From the NCBI RefSeq assembly GCF_022664435.1, contig NZ_JAKREU010000005.1, forward strand, positions 124,001 to 188,000: DNA of 64,000 bases, written 5' to 3'. The notes under the pieces were generated by a model. It searched no databases. It was given only the letters and a program-made list of their open reading frames with translations, and was not told the origin of the DNA. Shown piece after piece: positions 21,001 to 30,500 of this stretch (the first letter of the stretch is position 1; each line of letters starts with the position of its first letter). This DNA comes from Sphingomonas panni. GTDB taxonomy: Bacteria > Pseudomonadota > Alphaproteobacteria > Sphingomonadales > Sphingomonadaceae. The translations under genes and the position numbers were made by a program.

Positions 21001-23290
21001 TCGCTACCGGCGTCTCATGAAGCGAATATCCGCCGTGGCTCGAGACGGTCGATAGCACCACGACCTTCTCGCCGAGCCAGGCCGGCACAACTTCCACTCC
21101 CACCGGGCCGCTCAGATCGCGGCGCAGCTCGTTGAAGAACAGCGCTCCGTTGTCGGTGAACGTCACGAGTCCACCCGCGAACAGCGGAGCGATCAGATCC
21201 CGGCACCGCAACCAGCGCGCCCGCGATGCCGCGAGCCGCAACGGATGCCATGGACACAGGACAGCGGCCGGTTCATGGCCCGGAACCTGCTCCACTTGGG
21301 CGACGCCGATCTCGAGAAGGGGCCGCTGCAGGCGTTCCAGCGCTTCCGGACTGTCGCTGGCCGAAAGGGCGTAGGACAGCAGCTCGCCGTATGCCGTCGC
21401 CTGGTCCGCGATGCTGACCGCGTGCCAGCCGACGACCTGGACGTCTTCGAGGGCCCGTCGGTAGGCGTCCTCGAAGTCGCGGAAGAGCTCACGGATTCGC
21501 ACGGACGTGGGCGCGGCGACCAGCTGCGACCCGATCAGCCAAGCGAGGTCGTCCCGCCATGCGGATGCCAGGGACTCGCAGCGGCTGGCCGCGGGCACGA
21601 AGCTTCCGCGGTCCCGGCTGGCGGTCGGCTCGAGCGTTCCCATGTCCAGAAGGTCGACCTCGCCGGATCGACCGCGTCCGATGCCTGCGCGACGACCGGC
21701 CATGCATCGGACCAGCGGCGTTCCCCGCCTGTTGGTCCGAAGCCTGGACAGATCCGTCGTCAGTCCCATGCCCACCGCGGCAAGCGACGCCTCCCAGACG
21801 AGCAGCAGCTCGACGCTCTTCTGCCCCTCCCCAGCCTCATCGTCCTGCAACCAGACCTTGAACGACAGCTGTCGCGCCTTGCGCGCGGTCGACGTCTTGT
21901 TGCGGCGGCTCCAGTCCTCGATGTCGTTCGCGATCTCCGGGTAGCGGAAGGCCTCAAGCCTGCGGAACTCCACCACGCCGTCGAATGCCGGCTTCAACCC
22001 CCGATACGCCGTAGCGAAGTAGCGGCCCACCTCGTCGTTGAGGCCGAGGAACGAGGCAGGGGTGGCCTCAACGCCTTCGACGACGAGCTTGCGTCTCCCG
22101 GATGCGGAGGGTTCGTAGAGGCGGCGCACACACTGTACGATGCCATCGACCAGGTCGTCGCACTCCACGCGCTGACCGAACACGAACCGTTCCCATAACG
22201 CAGCCAGCCGCGGATCCTCGCTGCGCATCTCCCGACCGTGCGACGCGAAGAAGGCCTCGTCCTCGGGACCCCGTTCGGGCTTGACGCTGCGGTGCTGCGC
22301 GAAGTTCCGGACGTAGGCGAGTTCGTCCTGCGTCAGCAGATCCGGTTCCCGCTGACTGTAGAACGCCAGCGTCCGCTTTCCCAGGGACTCCCGCTCCGGA
22401 CGACCCGCCTCCTCGAAGAAGCTTCTGAGTTCCGTCCAGTCGTGATCGAACGGCGCGATGGAGGCCTCGCTCACTCCGTCCTGAGCATCGACGTACGCTT
22501 CGAGCGCGGCGACGACCTCGTCGCGCATGTCTGCCTTCTTCTCGTCCAGTCGCTCCCGCAGCCTCGATCTCGCGATGGGCAGCTGCTGCAGGTCGCGCTT
22601 CGCGAGGTAGCTCGCCCTCCGCCAGTGCGAGGCATAACGCTGCTTCCACTGCGACGTCTGATGACGACGCTGCGGCAGTATCTCCTCGAAGAGGTCGTCG
22701 TATCGGGGGATCCGCAGAGCCATCAGGGAGGAACCCAGGGCCCTTGCGGGCGTCGCCCCCGCAGCCGCCTTCTCGGTCACGTCGACCACGTACTGCGAGA
22801 AGCGGCGCAACGGCACCCGGTCGATCTGGATGACCGCACGAAACGCGGCTTCGAACTGGCGCACCAGCATCTCGTCCAGATCTGCTCCGACGTTCGACTG
22901 GGCGATCCAGTCCCTCACCAGCGACTGGTCGAGGAGGGCGTCCGCGTCCACCCGCACGAGCTGCGAAAGCGACTGCCGCTGGCTCTCGTCGGTCAGCACC
23001 ATCAACCTGCCTTCGCGTTCGCAACGCTCGTGGCGCAGCACCGTCACGTTCAGGTCCGTCAGCAGCGACGCGTCCACGCCGGCATCCGCGAACCGGTACC
23101 TCGGCAGCTTGATCTCCATGCGTCCCGACAGTTCGGGTTCCGAACGAACCGCGTCGACGATGGACAGGACCTCGTCGTCCGACAGCGCGCTGACGAGGAA
23201 GCGGGCGAAGCCGGCATCGCCGGAACCTTCGTCCAGGGTACGCAGCATGGAACGGGCGGCGACCCTGCCCATGAGTTGGAGCGGCGTCAC
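18029..23290 (-). CDS. sspH: SspH/DptH-like FtsK/HerA-type ATPase of PT-dependent restriction
   Basis: A very large 1753-residue protein, the size expected of DptH/SspH, the motor subunit of phosphorothioate-sensing restriction. The C-terminal ATPase has Walker A GSTGSGKS (about 1522-1529) within HTLVAGSTGSGKSVLVQNII. Next come ILIDPKAGVDYFAFEDLPHL, Walker B TIWLVHDEFADWM (about 1620-1632) and sensor IFAAQRPDNTVFPMQLRSNL, all FtsK/HerA-like. The first 1,500 residues show no motif I can name by eye; a Gly/Ala/Pro-rich linker occurs near 1300-1360. GTG start at 23290 overlaps the sspG stop (GTGA). In published Ssp systems SspFGH damages DNA that lacks the sulfur mark. Confidence 0.8.
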   Translation of the reverse strand: MTPLQLMGRVAARSMLRTLDEGSGDAGFARFLVSALSDDEVLSIVDAVRSEPELSGRMEIKLPRYRFADAGVDASLLTDLNVTVLRHERCEREGRLMVLTDESQRQSLSQLVRVDADALLDQSLVRDWIAQSNVGADLDEMLVRQFEAAFRAVIQIDRVPLRRFSQYVVDVTEKAAAGATPARALGSSLMALRIPRYDDLFEEILPQRRHQTSQWKQRYASHWRRASYLAKRDLQQLPIARSRLRERLDEKKADMRDEVVAALEAYVDAQDGVSEASIAPFDHDWTELRSFFEEAGRPERESLGKRTLAFYSQREPDLLTQDELAYVRNFAQHRSVKPERGPEDEAFFASHGREMRSEDPRLAALWERFVFGQRVECDDLVDGIVQCVRRLYEPSASGRRKLVVEGVEATPASFLGLNDEVGRYFATAYRGLKPAFDGVVEFRRLEAFRYPEIANDIEDWSRRNKTSTARKARQLSFKVWLQDDEAGEGQKSVELLLVWEASLAAVGMGLTTDLSRLRTNRRGTPLVRCMAGRRAGIGRGRSGEVDLLDMGTLEPTASRDRGSFVPAASRCESLASAWRDDLAWLIGSQLVAAPTSVRIRELFRDFEDAYRRALEDVQVVGWHAVSIADQATAYGELLSYALSASDSPEALERLQRPLLEIGVAQVEQVPGHEPAAVLCPWHPLRLAASRARWLRCRDLIAPLFAGGLVTFTDNGALFFNELRRDLSGPVGVEVVPAWLGEKVVVLSTVSSHGGYSLHETPVAIFGGGGATSDDVRAEARQVAEVVTQYLRLQPHERDNLSIVLYNCDAATLPRAVVECIRSTASEDGEAMCQVTLRHTDEARLREVYQQLSVGDSGDDVSHGSEATRDFMSRLRISIMVTQGPTSASDGPPFDIVFCHDVISRQARLAWTETERREMPYDEIMSAHWPRRIPVRPGERDAIVLLACPVQPREGWAHLASMAALVDADMGRAPSSRPRVPARMTDVRSARTKLVLDETHRLGQWVVNVDDLLDRRQLLDSGVSVIRHRRAGSGGRSMIVSSAASDTLLRETLKARLRHIDPTFAEEELRALAGKLIHDANLTSGDLVLRAARRGANAGELIGVVLSRFLVETELGADRRSSWLFLDDYAAWLGQDERKMADLLCLSPRFGPDGRPFLDVVVTEAKFVAAAGMSSKSAESARQLRDTLQRLESALSPDSPPADRRIWRARLAEMLMDGLRGQPSQDLSGVDWAAVLREEDGCGIRVRGYSHVFGHGGPDDVAGAADLFVGVKDTGGGQERYAPDSLREIIRAYAAGGDATAVRMRVRGGLAFEPDPDDGSGPTNPREEDVEAVAAEVSTGDPAGDPRAEADEPAALLGPPASTDGEPRNGPSRFRTLLETYADAQQAQAAPDGWLDEVAGRCRNALLRYGLSANLVGSVLTPNSALLRFQGSDKLTVAKVENRIVELKTTHGLEVLNVLAQPGLVVIVIRRPDRARVLLAGAWKDWRPEPDLANNRLMIAVREDDGAPLFLEPQPAPHTLVAGSTGSGKSVLVQNIILGIAATNTPLQAKLILIDPKAGVDYFAFEDLPHLDGGIIDQPDVALDRLRELVVEMDRRYQLFRTMRTSNLTGYNSRADDPLPTIWLVHDEFADWMQIDSYRAEVETAVSRLGVKARAAGIYLIFAAQRPDNTVFPMQLRSNLGNRLVLRVDSAGTSDLSLGVKGGGAERLLGQGHMVALTGGDASPQFAQVPYIDEMELAELVKAIAEDSRIGGDA

Positions 23291-24846
23291 GGACGGGCCA
23301 TTCTACGTGCGAACGGATTGACGACGTACGCGCAGCCGTCGGAAAGACGGTTCAGCAGCCCCATGCTCGCCAACCGCGCTTCCAGCCGCTCGCGGTTCCG
23401 CTCGAAGGACGACAGGTCGTAGCCCTCGGGATTCAATGCCCGTTCCGCCTCCACGGGACCGATCACCAAGCCGTAGAACTCGTACAGGCCGGCGAGGAAC
23501 TTCCCGAACTCGAGCCGGACCGGCACCCTCGCCAGGACGAACGTCTTCAACAAGGCGTCCGTCGGGGCGTAGCGGTTCCGGTTCGTGCCGCGACTGGACA
23601 CGAGCCCGACGTTCCGACCGTAGCTGAGATGTACCAGACCACCGTTCTGATCGAGCTTGGCGTCGACCGCCGCGTCGAGACCGGCTCTCAATTGCTCGAT
23701 GGTCCTCGCGTTCGCCTCCTTCGGCGAGTACGCGAACTTCTCCTTCAGCATCTCCTTCATCTCCTCGAGACGCTCGTCGGGATCGACCTCATCCAACCCT
23801 GGAAGCCAATGGGCCAAGCGATCCGCCAGATGGGCGCCCACGCCCCGCCGCAACAGCGCGTCGTTGCCGAGGAACGACGCGACGGACCGCTGACGCACGA
23901 GTTCGCGCCTGGGCGATATCATCTCGCACACAAAGGTCGGTCTCGGCGCGGACGCGAGGGCCGCAGCGGTCTCCAACTGGTAGATCATGACGTGCAACGC
24001 CGCCAGAGGTGCGAGATGGGCAAAGGCGTCCCGTTCCGGAAGGGAGAGGTCCAGCACCGCGAGCCAGTCCTCGGCGAGGCGGTCGAACGCAGGATGGCTC
24101 ACGTACGGCAGGAACATCTGTCCGCCCTCGGGCCGGTCGGGCCGCTCGTCCGTGGGCGCGCAGAGAAGCGACACCAGCCGATGCTTCGGATCACCTGGGT
24201 CGAAGAAGCCATCGAAACGACTCCGGAGGTCCGCCGCCCGCCGCGCACGGCTGAGCATCAGGTACACGAGTTCTCCTGTCCTGCCGAACACCGTGTAGTC
24301 GCGCGTCACCCGACCACGTTCGAAAGTCGCATCGGAGTACAGCCCGGCCGTACCGAGCGGGAAGATGAAGCGCGAGGACCAACGCTTGTTCAGACCCGAC
24401 TCGATCGAGGTCTGCCGCACCAGGGCCACGAGGCTGGCGAAGTGTCCGAAGTCCCGGAAGCGCTCCTGCAGATAGCCGAATCCGTTCGGCGGCATGCCCT
24501 CCACGTCCTCCATCCCCTCGAGCCATTCGCGCCAGGCCGACGCGTGATCGGTGTTCCTCGCGGCGATGCGTGCCACGTCGCCCGAATTGAACAGCACGTG
24601 CCGCAGTCCCATCCGGAACCGCAGCGAATACGGATAGCTGCTCCCGGGGATGGTCGGCGCGAGGAACCCCCCTTCGCGGTGAAAGGCCTCCGCCACGTTC
24701 AGGAACTCGAGGAAGATCAGCCAAGGCGTCTGGCGATACCAGATCCTGTGACCGAAGACTGCCTCCTCGAGCCAGATCGACACATCGCGGAAGGCCGCGG
24801 AGGTTCTGCGTACCTCCATGAGGTTGGCCGGGGTCAGGTCAATCAT
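23287..24846 (-). CDS. sspG: SspG/DptG-like restriction subunit
   Basis: A 519-residue protein between the SspF- and SspH-like ATPases, where the described systems carry SspG/DptG. No catalytic motif is obvious. Visible features are aromatic-rich helical segments (DVSIWLEEAVFGHRIWYRQ, LRFRMGLRHVLFNSGD), a charged middle with LEEMKEMLKEKFAYSPKEAN, and a C-terminal winged-helix-like end (SFERNRERLEARLASMGLLN, then YVVNPFARRM). ATG 24846 overlaps the sspF stop (ATGA), which fixes the start; a longer frame to 25248 would overlap sspF by 400 bp. Assignment rests mainly on operon position, size and neighbours. Confidence 0.68.
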   Translation of the reverse strand: MIDLTPANLMEVRRTSAAFRDVSIWLEEAVFGHRIWYRQTPWLIFLEFLNVAEAFHREGGFLAPTIPGSSYPYSLRFRMGLRHVLFNSGDVARIAARNTDHASAWREWLEGMEDVEGMPPNGFGYLQERFRDFGHFASLVALVRQTSIESGLNKRWSSRFIFPLGTAGLYSDATFERGRVTRDYTVFGRTGELVYLMLSRARRAADLRSRFDGFFDPGDPKHRLVSLLCAPTDERPDRPEGGQMFLPYVSHPAFDRLAEDWLAVLDLSLPERDAFAHLAPLAALHVMIYQLETAAALASAPRPTFVCEMISPRRELVRQRSVASFLGNDALLRRGVGAHLADRLAHWLPGLDEVDPDERLEEMKEMLKEKFAYSPKEANARTIEQLRAGLDAAVDAKLDQNGGLVHLSYGRNVGLVSSRGTNRNRYAPTDALLKTFVLARVPVRLEFGKFLAGLYEFYGLVIGPVEAERALNPEGYDLSSFERNRERLEARLASMGLLNRLSDGCAYVVNPFARRMARP

Positions 24847-26720
24847 AGCGGAAGGTTCAGCGACTTGGGCTGCAGGACGTTGCCCGGCCCGGGATGGATG
24901 AGAGTGAGCTCGTTCGCCGGCGACTCCTGGGCCAGTGCGTGGTATTCCGTCAGCAGACGGCTCTTGAACGCCATCACGTCCTCGTTGCACTCCTTCGAGA
25001 AGCTCGCGGGAAGAGCTCCGTCCGCGACCCGCATTAGGAACTCGAACCGGAAGAGATGGAGGGGATAGTCGATGCCTTCCCGATCCGGACGCAGCGTCAC
25101 CCGCAGGACGGGGAGCATGCCATCCGGCGACACGATCTGCACGCCGCCGCCCGCCCAGCCACGACGAAGCGACAGCTCGAGAAGCAGGACGTCGCTGATC
25201 GGTGCCGAACTGTAGTCGAGCCCGGTGCTGAGATAGAGCGTATCGCATTCCGCCACCAGCATGCCGGTCCAGATCCGGTTCAGACCGCAGACCAGCGACC
25301 GGATGACCGATGGTTCGATCGGGCGTTCCGCTCGCAACGGCGTCAGAACGGCGCTGCGGTACCGCTGAGCGGTCTGGAACATCGTGAGGCGCCAGGGATC
25401 GTACCGCTGATCGCCTTCCGGCAGCCTGAAGAAGAGCCGTCGCCGCTCATCGGCGAGCGCAGCGAGGAACTCCGCCACGTCCTGACGATCGTCGTCGCCG
25501 TTGACATACGCGCTCCGCAGGCGTGCGAAGCCTTCGGTCGCGCCGAACACCGGATCGTCGCCGAGAAGAAGGCGGTGATCCTCCGCCAACGCATCGTGCC
25601 CCTCCCCGAAGACGATCAGCGTATCGAGGAGGTTCGTGGTTTCCTGCCCCACGCGGAAGCTGCCGAGATGTCCGAACACCGCGAACTGTCCGCGACGGTT
25701 CGCCGGAAGGTTGAAGCCAAACAGGTTGCGGTAGATCGACGCCTCCCACCCCCGTTCGGAGATCGCGGAAGCCCGCAGGTCGTCCACCCGCATGACGTGC
25801 TCGCGAACGTCCGCGTTGCCGAGCAGCGCGTTGACGAGCAGCATCAGGACCTCGCGGATCGACACGTGAAGTCCATTGGCGTCGCACAGGTCGGCCAGTT
25901 CGAGCAGCCGCTTCTGGAAAGTCGGATCGCCGAGGACGCCATGGTTCCTCCACAGAGGAGACGACCGGGAGAACGCGGGATCGCTCCCCTCATCCTCGAA
26001 GCAGTCCCACTCCTCGCGGTCGAGCAACGCCTTCAGGGCTCTATCCAGCAGGTCGGCGGTCCGCATCCGGCTGAGGTTCAGGAACTTCAGACGCACGCCC
26101 GCCAGATCGCGGGTACCGGTCGCGAGCAGCTCCTCGAAGACCGCGCCGAAGGCCTTGGCCGGATGTGCATCCGGCAGCGAGTCCCAGGCCTGCACGAGCT
26201 TCCCGTCGTTCACCGCCAGGACGAAGTACTCGCCGGTGTCGTCGCGCATGGAGGCTGCGAACCGTTCCAGCAGGTCGAGCTTCCCCTGCGGCCAGGCCTC
26301 GCCGGCCGGCGGAGCGAAACCGCTGAACTCGAAGATGAAATGGACTCGTACGGTTCGACCGTGCCGTTCCACCTCCAGTTCGAGATGGTCGTCGCGGTTC
26401 TCACCGGACGCCCGTCGGTCGTCGCCCCCGAGCGAGGCCCAGAGATCATTGCACAACGTGGTCTTGCCATCCCCGGCCGTCCCGGTGAGCACGACGTTCG
26501 ACATGCTGCCGGACGCCGCGCCGAACGTTCCCATCAGCTCATCGAGTACCGGGTGCTCGAACCGCAGAGGATCGACGCCGTAGGCGTCGGCAAGGTCCCG
26601 GATCGTCTCCGCGTACATCCCGTCGACGCGGTTGACCGGTCCGTATCCCCTCAGGAACGAGACCCATGCCTCCCCGCGGCTCAGGCGCGTCCGCTCCTTC
26701 CTCCTGGCGGCAGCAGCCAT
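24843..26720 (-). CDS. sspF: SspF/DptF-like P-loop ATPase
   Basis: A 625-residue ATPase with Walker A GTAGDGKTT at residues 80-88 (VVLTGTAGDGKTTLCNDLW). The distinctive G-D-G-K-T loop is that of DptF/DndF-type restriction ATPases. A beta strand VRVHFIFEFSGFAPP and FVLAVNDGKLVQAW (about 185-195, Walker-B/sensor region) follow. The C-terminal two-thirds are helical without a recognised nuclease motif. It starts 8 bp after sspD, the point where modification genes (B, C, D) give way to restriction genes (F, G, H) in the same transcript. In Dpt/Ssp systems F, G and H are all needed for restriction. Confidence 0.78.
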   Translation of the reverse strand: MAAAARRKERTRLSRGEAWVSFLRGYGPVNRVDGMYAETIRDLADAYGVDPLRFEHPVLDELMGTFGAASGSMSNVVLTGTAGDGKTTLCNDLWASLGGDDRRASGENRDDHLELEVERHGRTVRVHFIFEFSGFAPPAGEAWPQGKLDLLERFAASMRDDTGEYFVLAVNDGKLVQAWDSLPDAHPAKAFGAVFEELLATGTRDLAGVRLKFLNLSRMRTADLLDRALKALLDREEWDCFEDEGSDPAFSRSSPLWRNHGVLGDPTFQKRLLELADLCDANGLHVSIREVLMLLVNALLGNADVREHVMRVDDLRASAISERGWEASIYRNLFGFNLPANRRGQFAVFGHLGSFRVGQETTNLLDTLIVFGEGHDALAEDHRLLLGDDPVFGATEGFARLRSAYVNGDDDRQDVAEFLAALADERRRLFFRLPEGDQRYDPWRLTMFQTAQRYRSAVLTPLRAERPIEPSVIRSLVCGLNRIWTGMLVAECDTLYLSTGLDYSSAPISDVLLLELSLRRGWAGGGVQIVSPDGMLPVLRVTLRPDREGIDYPLHLFRFEFLMRVADGALPASFSKECNEDVMAFKSRLLTEYHALAQESPANELTLIHPGPGNVLQPKSLNLPL

Positions 26721-26728
26721 GCCGACGC

Positions 26729-27538
26729 TCAGAGCTGACAGATCATGCAGCCTTCGCGCACCGGCGAAGGCACGTCCAGACCGCCGAGCACGGCCACCAA
26801 CGGTCTGGCTGAACGGTCGCGGCGCGTCGCCTGCGCCCGTCGGTGACGCTCCTCGATCTCCGCCATGCGCTCCGGACGCTCCAGGTCCGCGAGCGGCTCG
26901 TCCGTCCAGTAGAACACCTTTCCGTTCACCCGGTTCGGCCGTTCGTAGGCCTTCGCCTCCTCGAACAGATGCGGATAGGCCTGCTTAAGCCGGACCCACT
27001 CGATCTTCTGCTGGTAGAAGCAGAAGAAGCAGCCGGAACGGGTGCGTCCCCATTCGGTGTAGGGCGGAAGGCCCAGACCCGCGTCCTCTAGGATCCGGAC
27101 CACACCGGCATAGTCGATGCCGTCCTCGCGGAACGGGAACACGGCCTTCAGGTTCGGCTTGTGGCTGATGTAGCCCACGCGGTCCTCGTCGGCCCGGATG
27201 CCGACGTAGTTAATGCAGGGTTCGTCGCCGATGTACTGTTCGAACGGCTTGAGCTTCAGAAGATCGGTGCACCACCGACGACGATTGGACGGCAGCATGC
27301 CGCCCTTCGAACGCAGGACGTCGTCGAAGCCCTCGCGAGTGGTCGTCCGGATCACCCGCTTCCCGAGATAGGCCTCGAGCCGTTCGATGTACTCGATGGT
27401 ATCGGGAAGCTCCTTGCCCGTGTCGTGGAAGATGTACTCCATGCCTTCCACGCGGTCCCGCATGTAGACCGCGAGGGCGGTGCTGTCCTTTCCACCTGAG
27501 AGGCTGAGGATATGCCGTACGGGAGGGTTCTCTGTCAT
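26729..27538 (-). CDS. sspD: SspD/DndC-like PP-loop ATP pyrophosphatase (PAPS-reductase family)
   Basis: A 269-residue enzyme with the PP-loop SGGKDST at residues 14-20 (ILSLSGGKDSTALAVYM). The PAPS-reductase-like body includes EYIFHDTGKELPDTIEYIERL and RRRWCTDLLKLKPFEQYI. Four Cys sites could hold an iron-sulfur cluster: RRWC, GDEPC and GCFFC (a CxxC). A separate CxxC, CMIC, sits at the very C-terminus. The family adenylates the DNA backbone phosphate and passes sulfur onto it. It lies 49 bp behind sspC and 8 bp before sspF. Confidence 0.88.
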   Translation of the reverse strand: MTENPPVRHILSLSGGKDSTALAVYMRDRVEGMEYIFHDTGKELPDTIEYIERLEAYLGKRVIRTTTREGFDDVLRSKGGMLPSNRRRWCTDLLKLKPFEQYIGDEPCINYVGIRADEDRVGYISHKPNLKAVFPFREDGIDYAGVVRILEDAGLGLPPYTEWGRTRSGCFFCFYQQKIEWVRLKQAYPHLFEEAKAYERPNRVNGKVFYWTDEPLADLERPERMAEIEERHRRAQATRRDRSARPLVAVLGGLDVPSPVREGCMICQL

Positions 27539-27587
27539 CCCCTCACGTTAGCAGGACGACGGCGTATCGCCAACTTGGACGAGACCG

Positions 27588-30500
27588 TCAATCGATCCGA
27601 TTCTCGAGGCTGGCCATGAGCATACGGGTGGCGGCGAAGGCCCCAGCCCGCCCGTTGCGTTCGAGGAACGCCGCTATCTCGCCTTCCAGGGCAGCGAGTT
27701 CCTCCCCCTCCAGTCCGACGGGACGCAGCACCTCCTCGAGCTCCCGTCCGTTCGACGAGGTGACGACCAGCCGGTAGGCATCGGACCCCGCCCCCTCGTC
27801 CGAACGTCCGTCGAACGCAGCGGCCTCCACGCGTCGGAACCGCCGGGAGAGTTGCGGCACGCGATGCAGAAACTCGACCTCGTCGCCGTCCCCCCATCGT
27901 TCCGGCGGCTTGCGGGCGACGGTGCTCGCCAGCGATTCGAGCCAGGCACGATCATCGAGAACGGTGTCCGAGAGGCGCAGGAGGAAGGTCTTCAGCTCAG
28001 GCTCCGTGACGTTCTCCACGAGTCTGCGCGCCCGGTCGCCCGCGACGGCTCGGATCCCGGCAGGCTTCGTCTCCCCTACCTCCAACGCACTCGCCAACCC
28101 TTCGAACAGGCGTCGCAGAAGATCCGGATAGGCGTCCCGCAACTCCCGGACCGCCGTCCTGACCGTGGCGACGAACACCTCCGCGTCACGATCCGGCATC
28201 GCGTCGACCACGCCCACCGGGTCGAGGCCGCAGGCGCGTGGCATCTCGGAGAACAGCAGCGCAGCGGGATCGCGTGCCGCCGTCAGAGCGTCCCGCAGGG
28301 CGACGGTCGCGGCCGACAGGCGACGCGTACGGCGCGCATAGTCGGGGATCGTAGCCACGAACCGGCTCAACGGTCGCACGACGTCCAGCAGTTCGAGATC
28401 CGCCCCGTCCCGCTCCACGCCGATCGCTTCCGCCAGACGACCGAACACGCCGGCCCGGACCCCTACGATCGAGCAGTGCTGCAGGGTGAAGTGTTCCGAC
28501 TCCTTCACCATCCGGACGAACTCCGGGCCCCCTACCTGATCGAGGTAGGTGCCGTCCTCGTACACCGCGGTATGGTGCCAGTGCGCAGCCAGATAGATCG
28601 CGACGACGAGCGGAACGAGGCCTTCCCTGATCCCCAGCCTACCTCCTCTCAGACGGGCCACCACGTCCTCGTAGGGGACCCTGGCGTCAGGAACCGCGAG
28701 AAGCAGGTCATGGATGGCATCCAGCGCGGGACGCAGACGCAACGGGTCGTCGTCCGCCTCGGGTACCACGACCGCCCATCCGCCATCGCGTTCGACGTGG
28801 ACGCCGCCGCGGCGCAGCACCGACAGGTAGATCGCGCGCTCCGGCGGCGTGCCGGTCGACGGGATGCCGAGATCCGGAACGTGCGACCGCGTCGCGAGCG
28901 CTTCGATGACCAGCGATCGCGCTCTAGCAGCGGCCGAACTGAGGACGCGACGATTGATGAGTTCGTTCCGGATGATCGGCGACTCGTCGAAGGCGTTGTC
29001 GCACACGTCCGAAAGATGCGTGATGAGCTCGCGTTCGGTCGACAGGCCGAGCCGCCTCCCGCCGCCGAACCACTCCGTGGCACCCGATCCGCCCTCGACG
29101 AGGCCCGCTATCGCGCGGCCGAGTCGATCCTCCGACAAAGCGAGTTGGCGGGACGCCTCGGCACGGGCGAACCGGTCGCCCGCCAGACCTTCCGCGTTGT
29201 CCCGCACCCATCGCCAGGCCTGCACGTCCCGAAGCATCGGATCGATGCCTCCAATGGGCAACGGCACAGCGATGATAAAACGGGGATCCAGCACTTCGGA
29301 CGCGCCCTCAATGAGATCGATCGCGACGTCCCGCTCGGTACGGTCGCGCGTCAGCACCACCAGGACCCGACCGTCCGCGGCGGCGGCGCCGTCCGGTATC
29401 GGGCTCGCCAAGGCCTCCGCTAGACGTTCGGTGCCCACGTACACCCGTTCGAAATGCCTCAACGCACCAGTCTCCACGTAGTGGCGACGGGCGACCAAGG
29501 GATCGCGCGGCAACGAAGGCAGCAGCGATCGGACGCTGTCGTCGGTGGACACCGCCCTCAGCCCGAGCTCGAAGCTCGCTTCGAGGTCGACGCTCGTGTT
29601 CGGCCAAAGCGACAACGTGCCGGAGGATCCGCGACGATGCAGCACGCGATTGGCGGCCATGAAGCGCGCCACCGCTTCCCGTGCCTCTTCGGCCCTCCGC
29701 GCGTCGCTTCCGGCCACTGCGAGGACGACTGCTTCGAGATTGGAAGGGAGTGCCGGATCGTCGAGCACGTTCAGAAGCGCCACCGTCTTCAGCACGGCCA
29801 GTTCGATCGGGGAGGAGACAGCCGACGATCCGACCACGGCGGAGACGATCGCCCAGCGCGAGTTGGTTGGCCCGAGGGAAAGGACTCCGGCGAGATTGGC
29901 GTTCACGTAGTCGTACAGGTCCGCGATCCGGTAAGGCGTCGCACCGCCCAACGGACGACGCACGTACTCCGCCAGACCGCCGGGCTCCGATGATGCGAGG
30001 AAACCGAACAGCGACCTTTCGTTCTGTCCGAACCGCCGGAACACGCGCGAAAGCAGCGGCAGCGTCGTCGGATCGAGCGGAAACAGACGTGCGGACAACG
30101 CCACGAGTTCCCGCCGCGACGCTCCGGCTCCGAACCACCCCGCATCGACGGCGGCCCGCATCGTCCCCTCCGCCTCATCGACCAGTCGATCCGGAAGACC
30201 ATCCACCCGCACGCCCAGCGCGGCGGAAACCAGAACCGCGATCTCGTCCAGGGGCGGAGAGTAGACGATCTCCTCGAACCTGCCCGCAACCTTCTCCCAT
30301 TCCCGACGGGCCATGCTCGGCAGGCCGGCGGCATAGCCCGCCACCGACTGATGGAGGATAGCCACGACCATGATCGGAGCGGTGCCGCTCCGGACTGCGG
30401 CTTCCGCGAGAAGCTGCAAGAGGAACACGTCGTCCAGGCCGCCACCGGCCCACGCCGCATGCTCCAGGTTCTTGCCCAGCTCGTCCAGGACGATCAGGAC

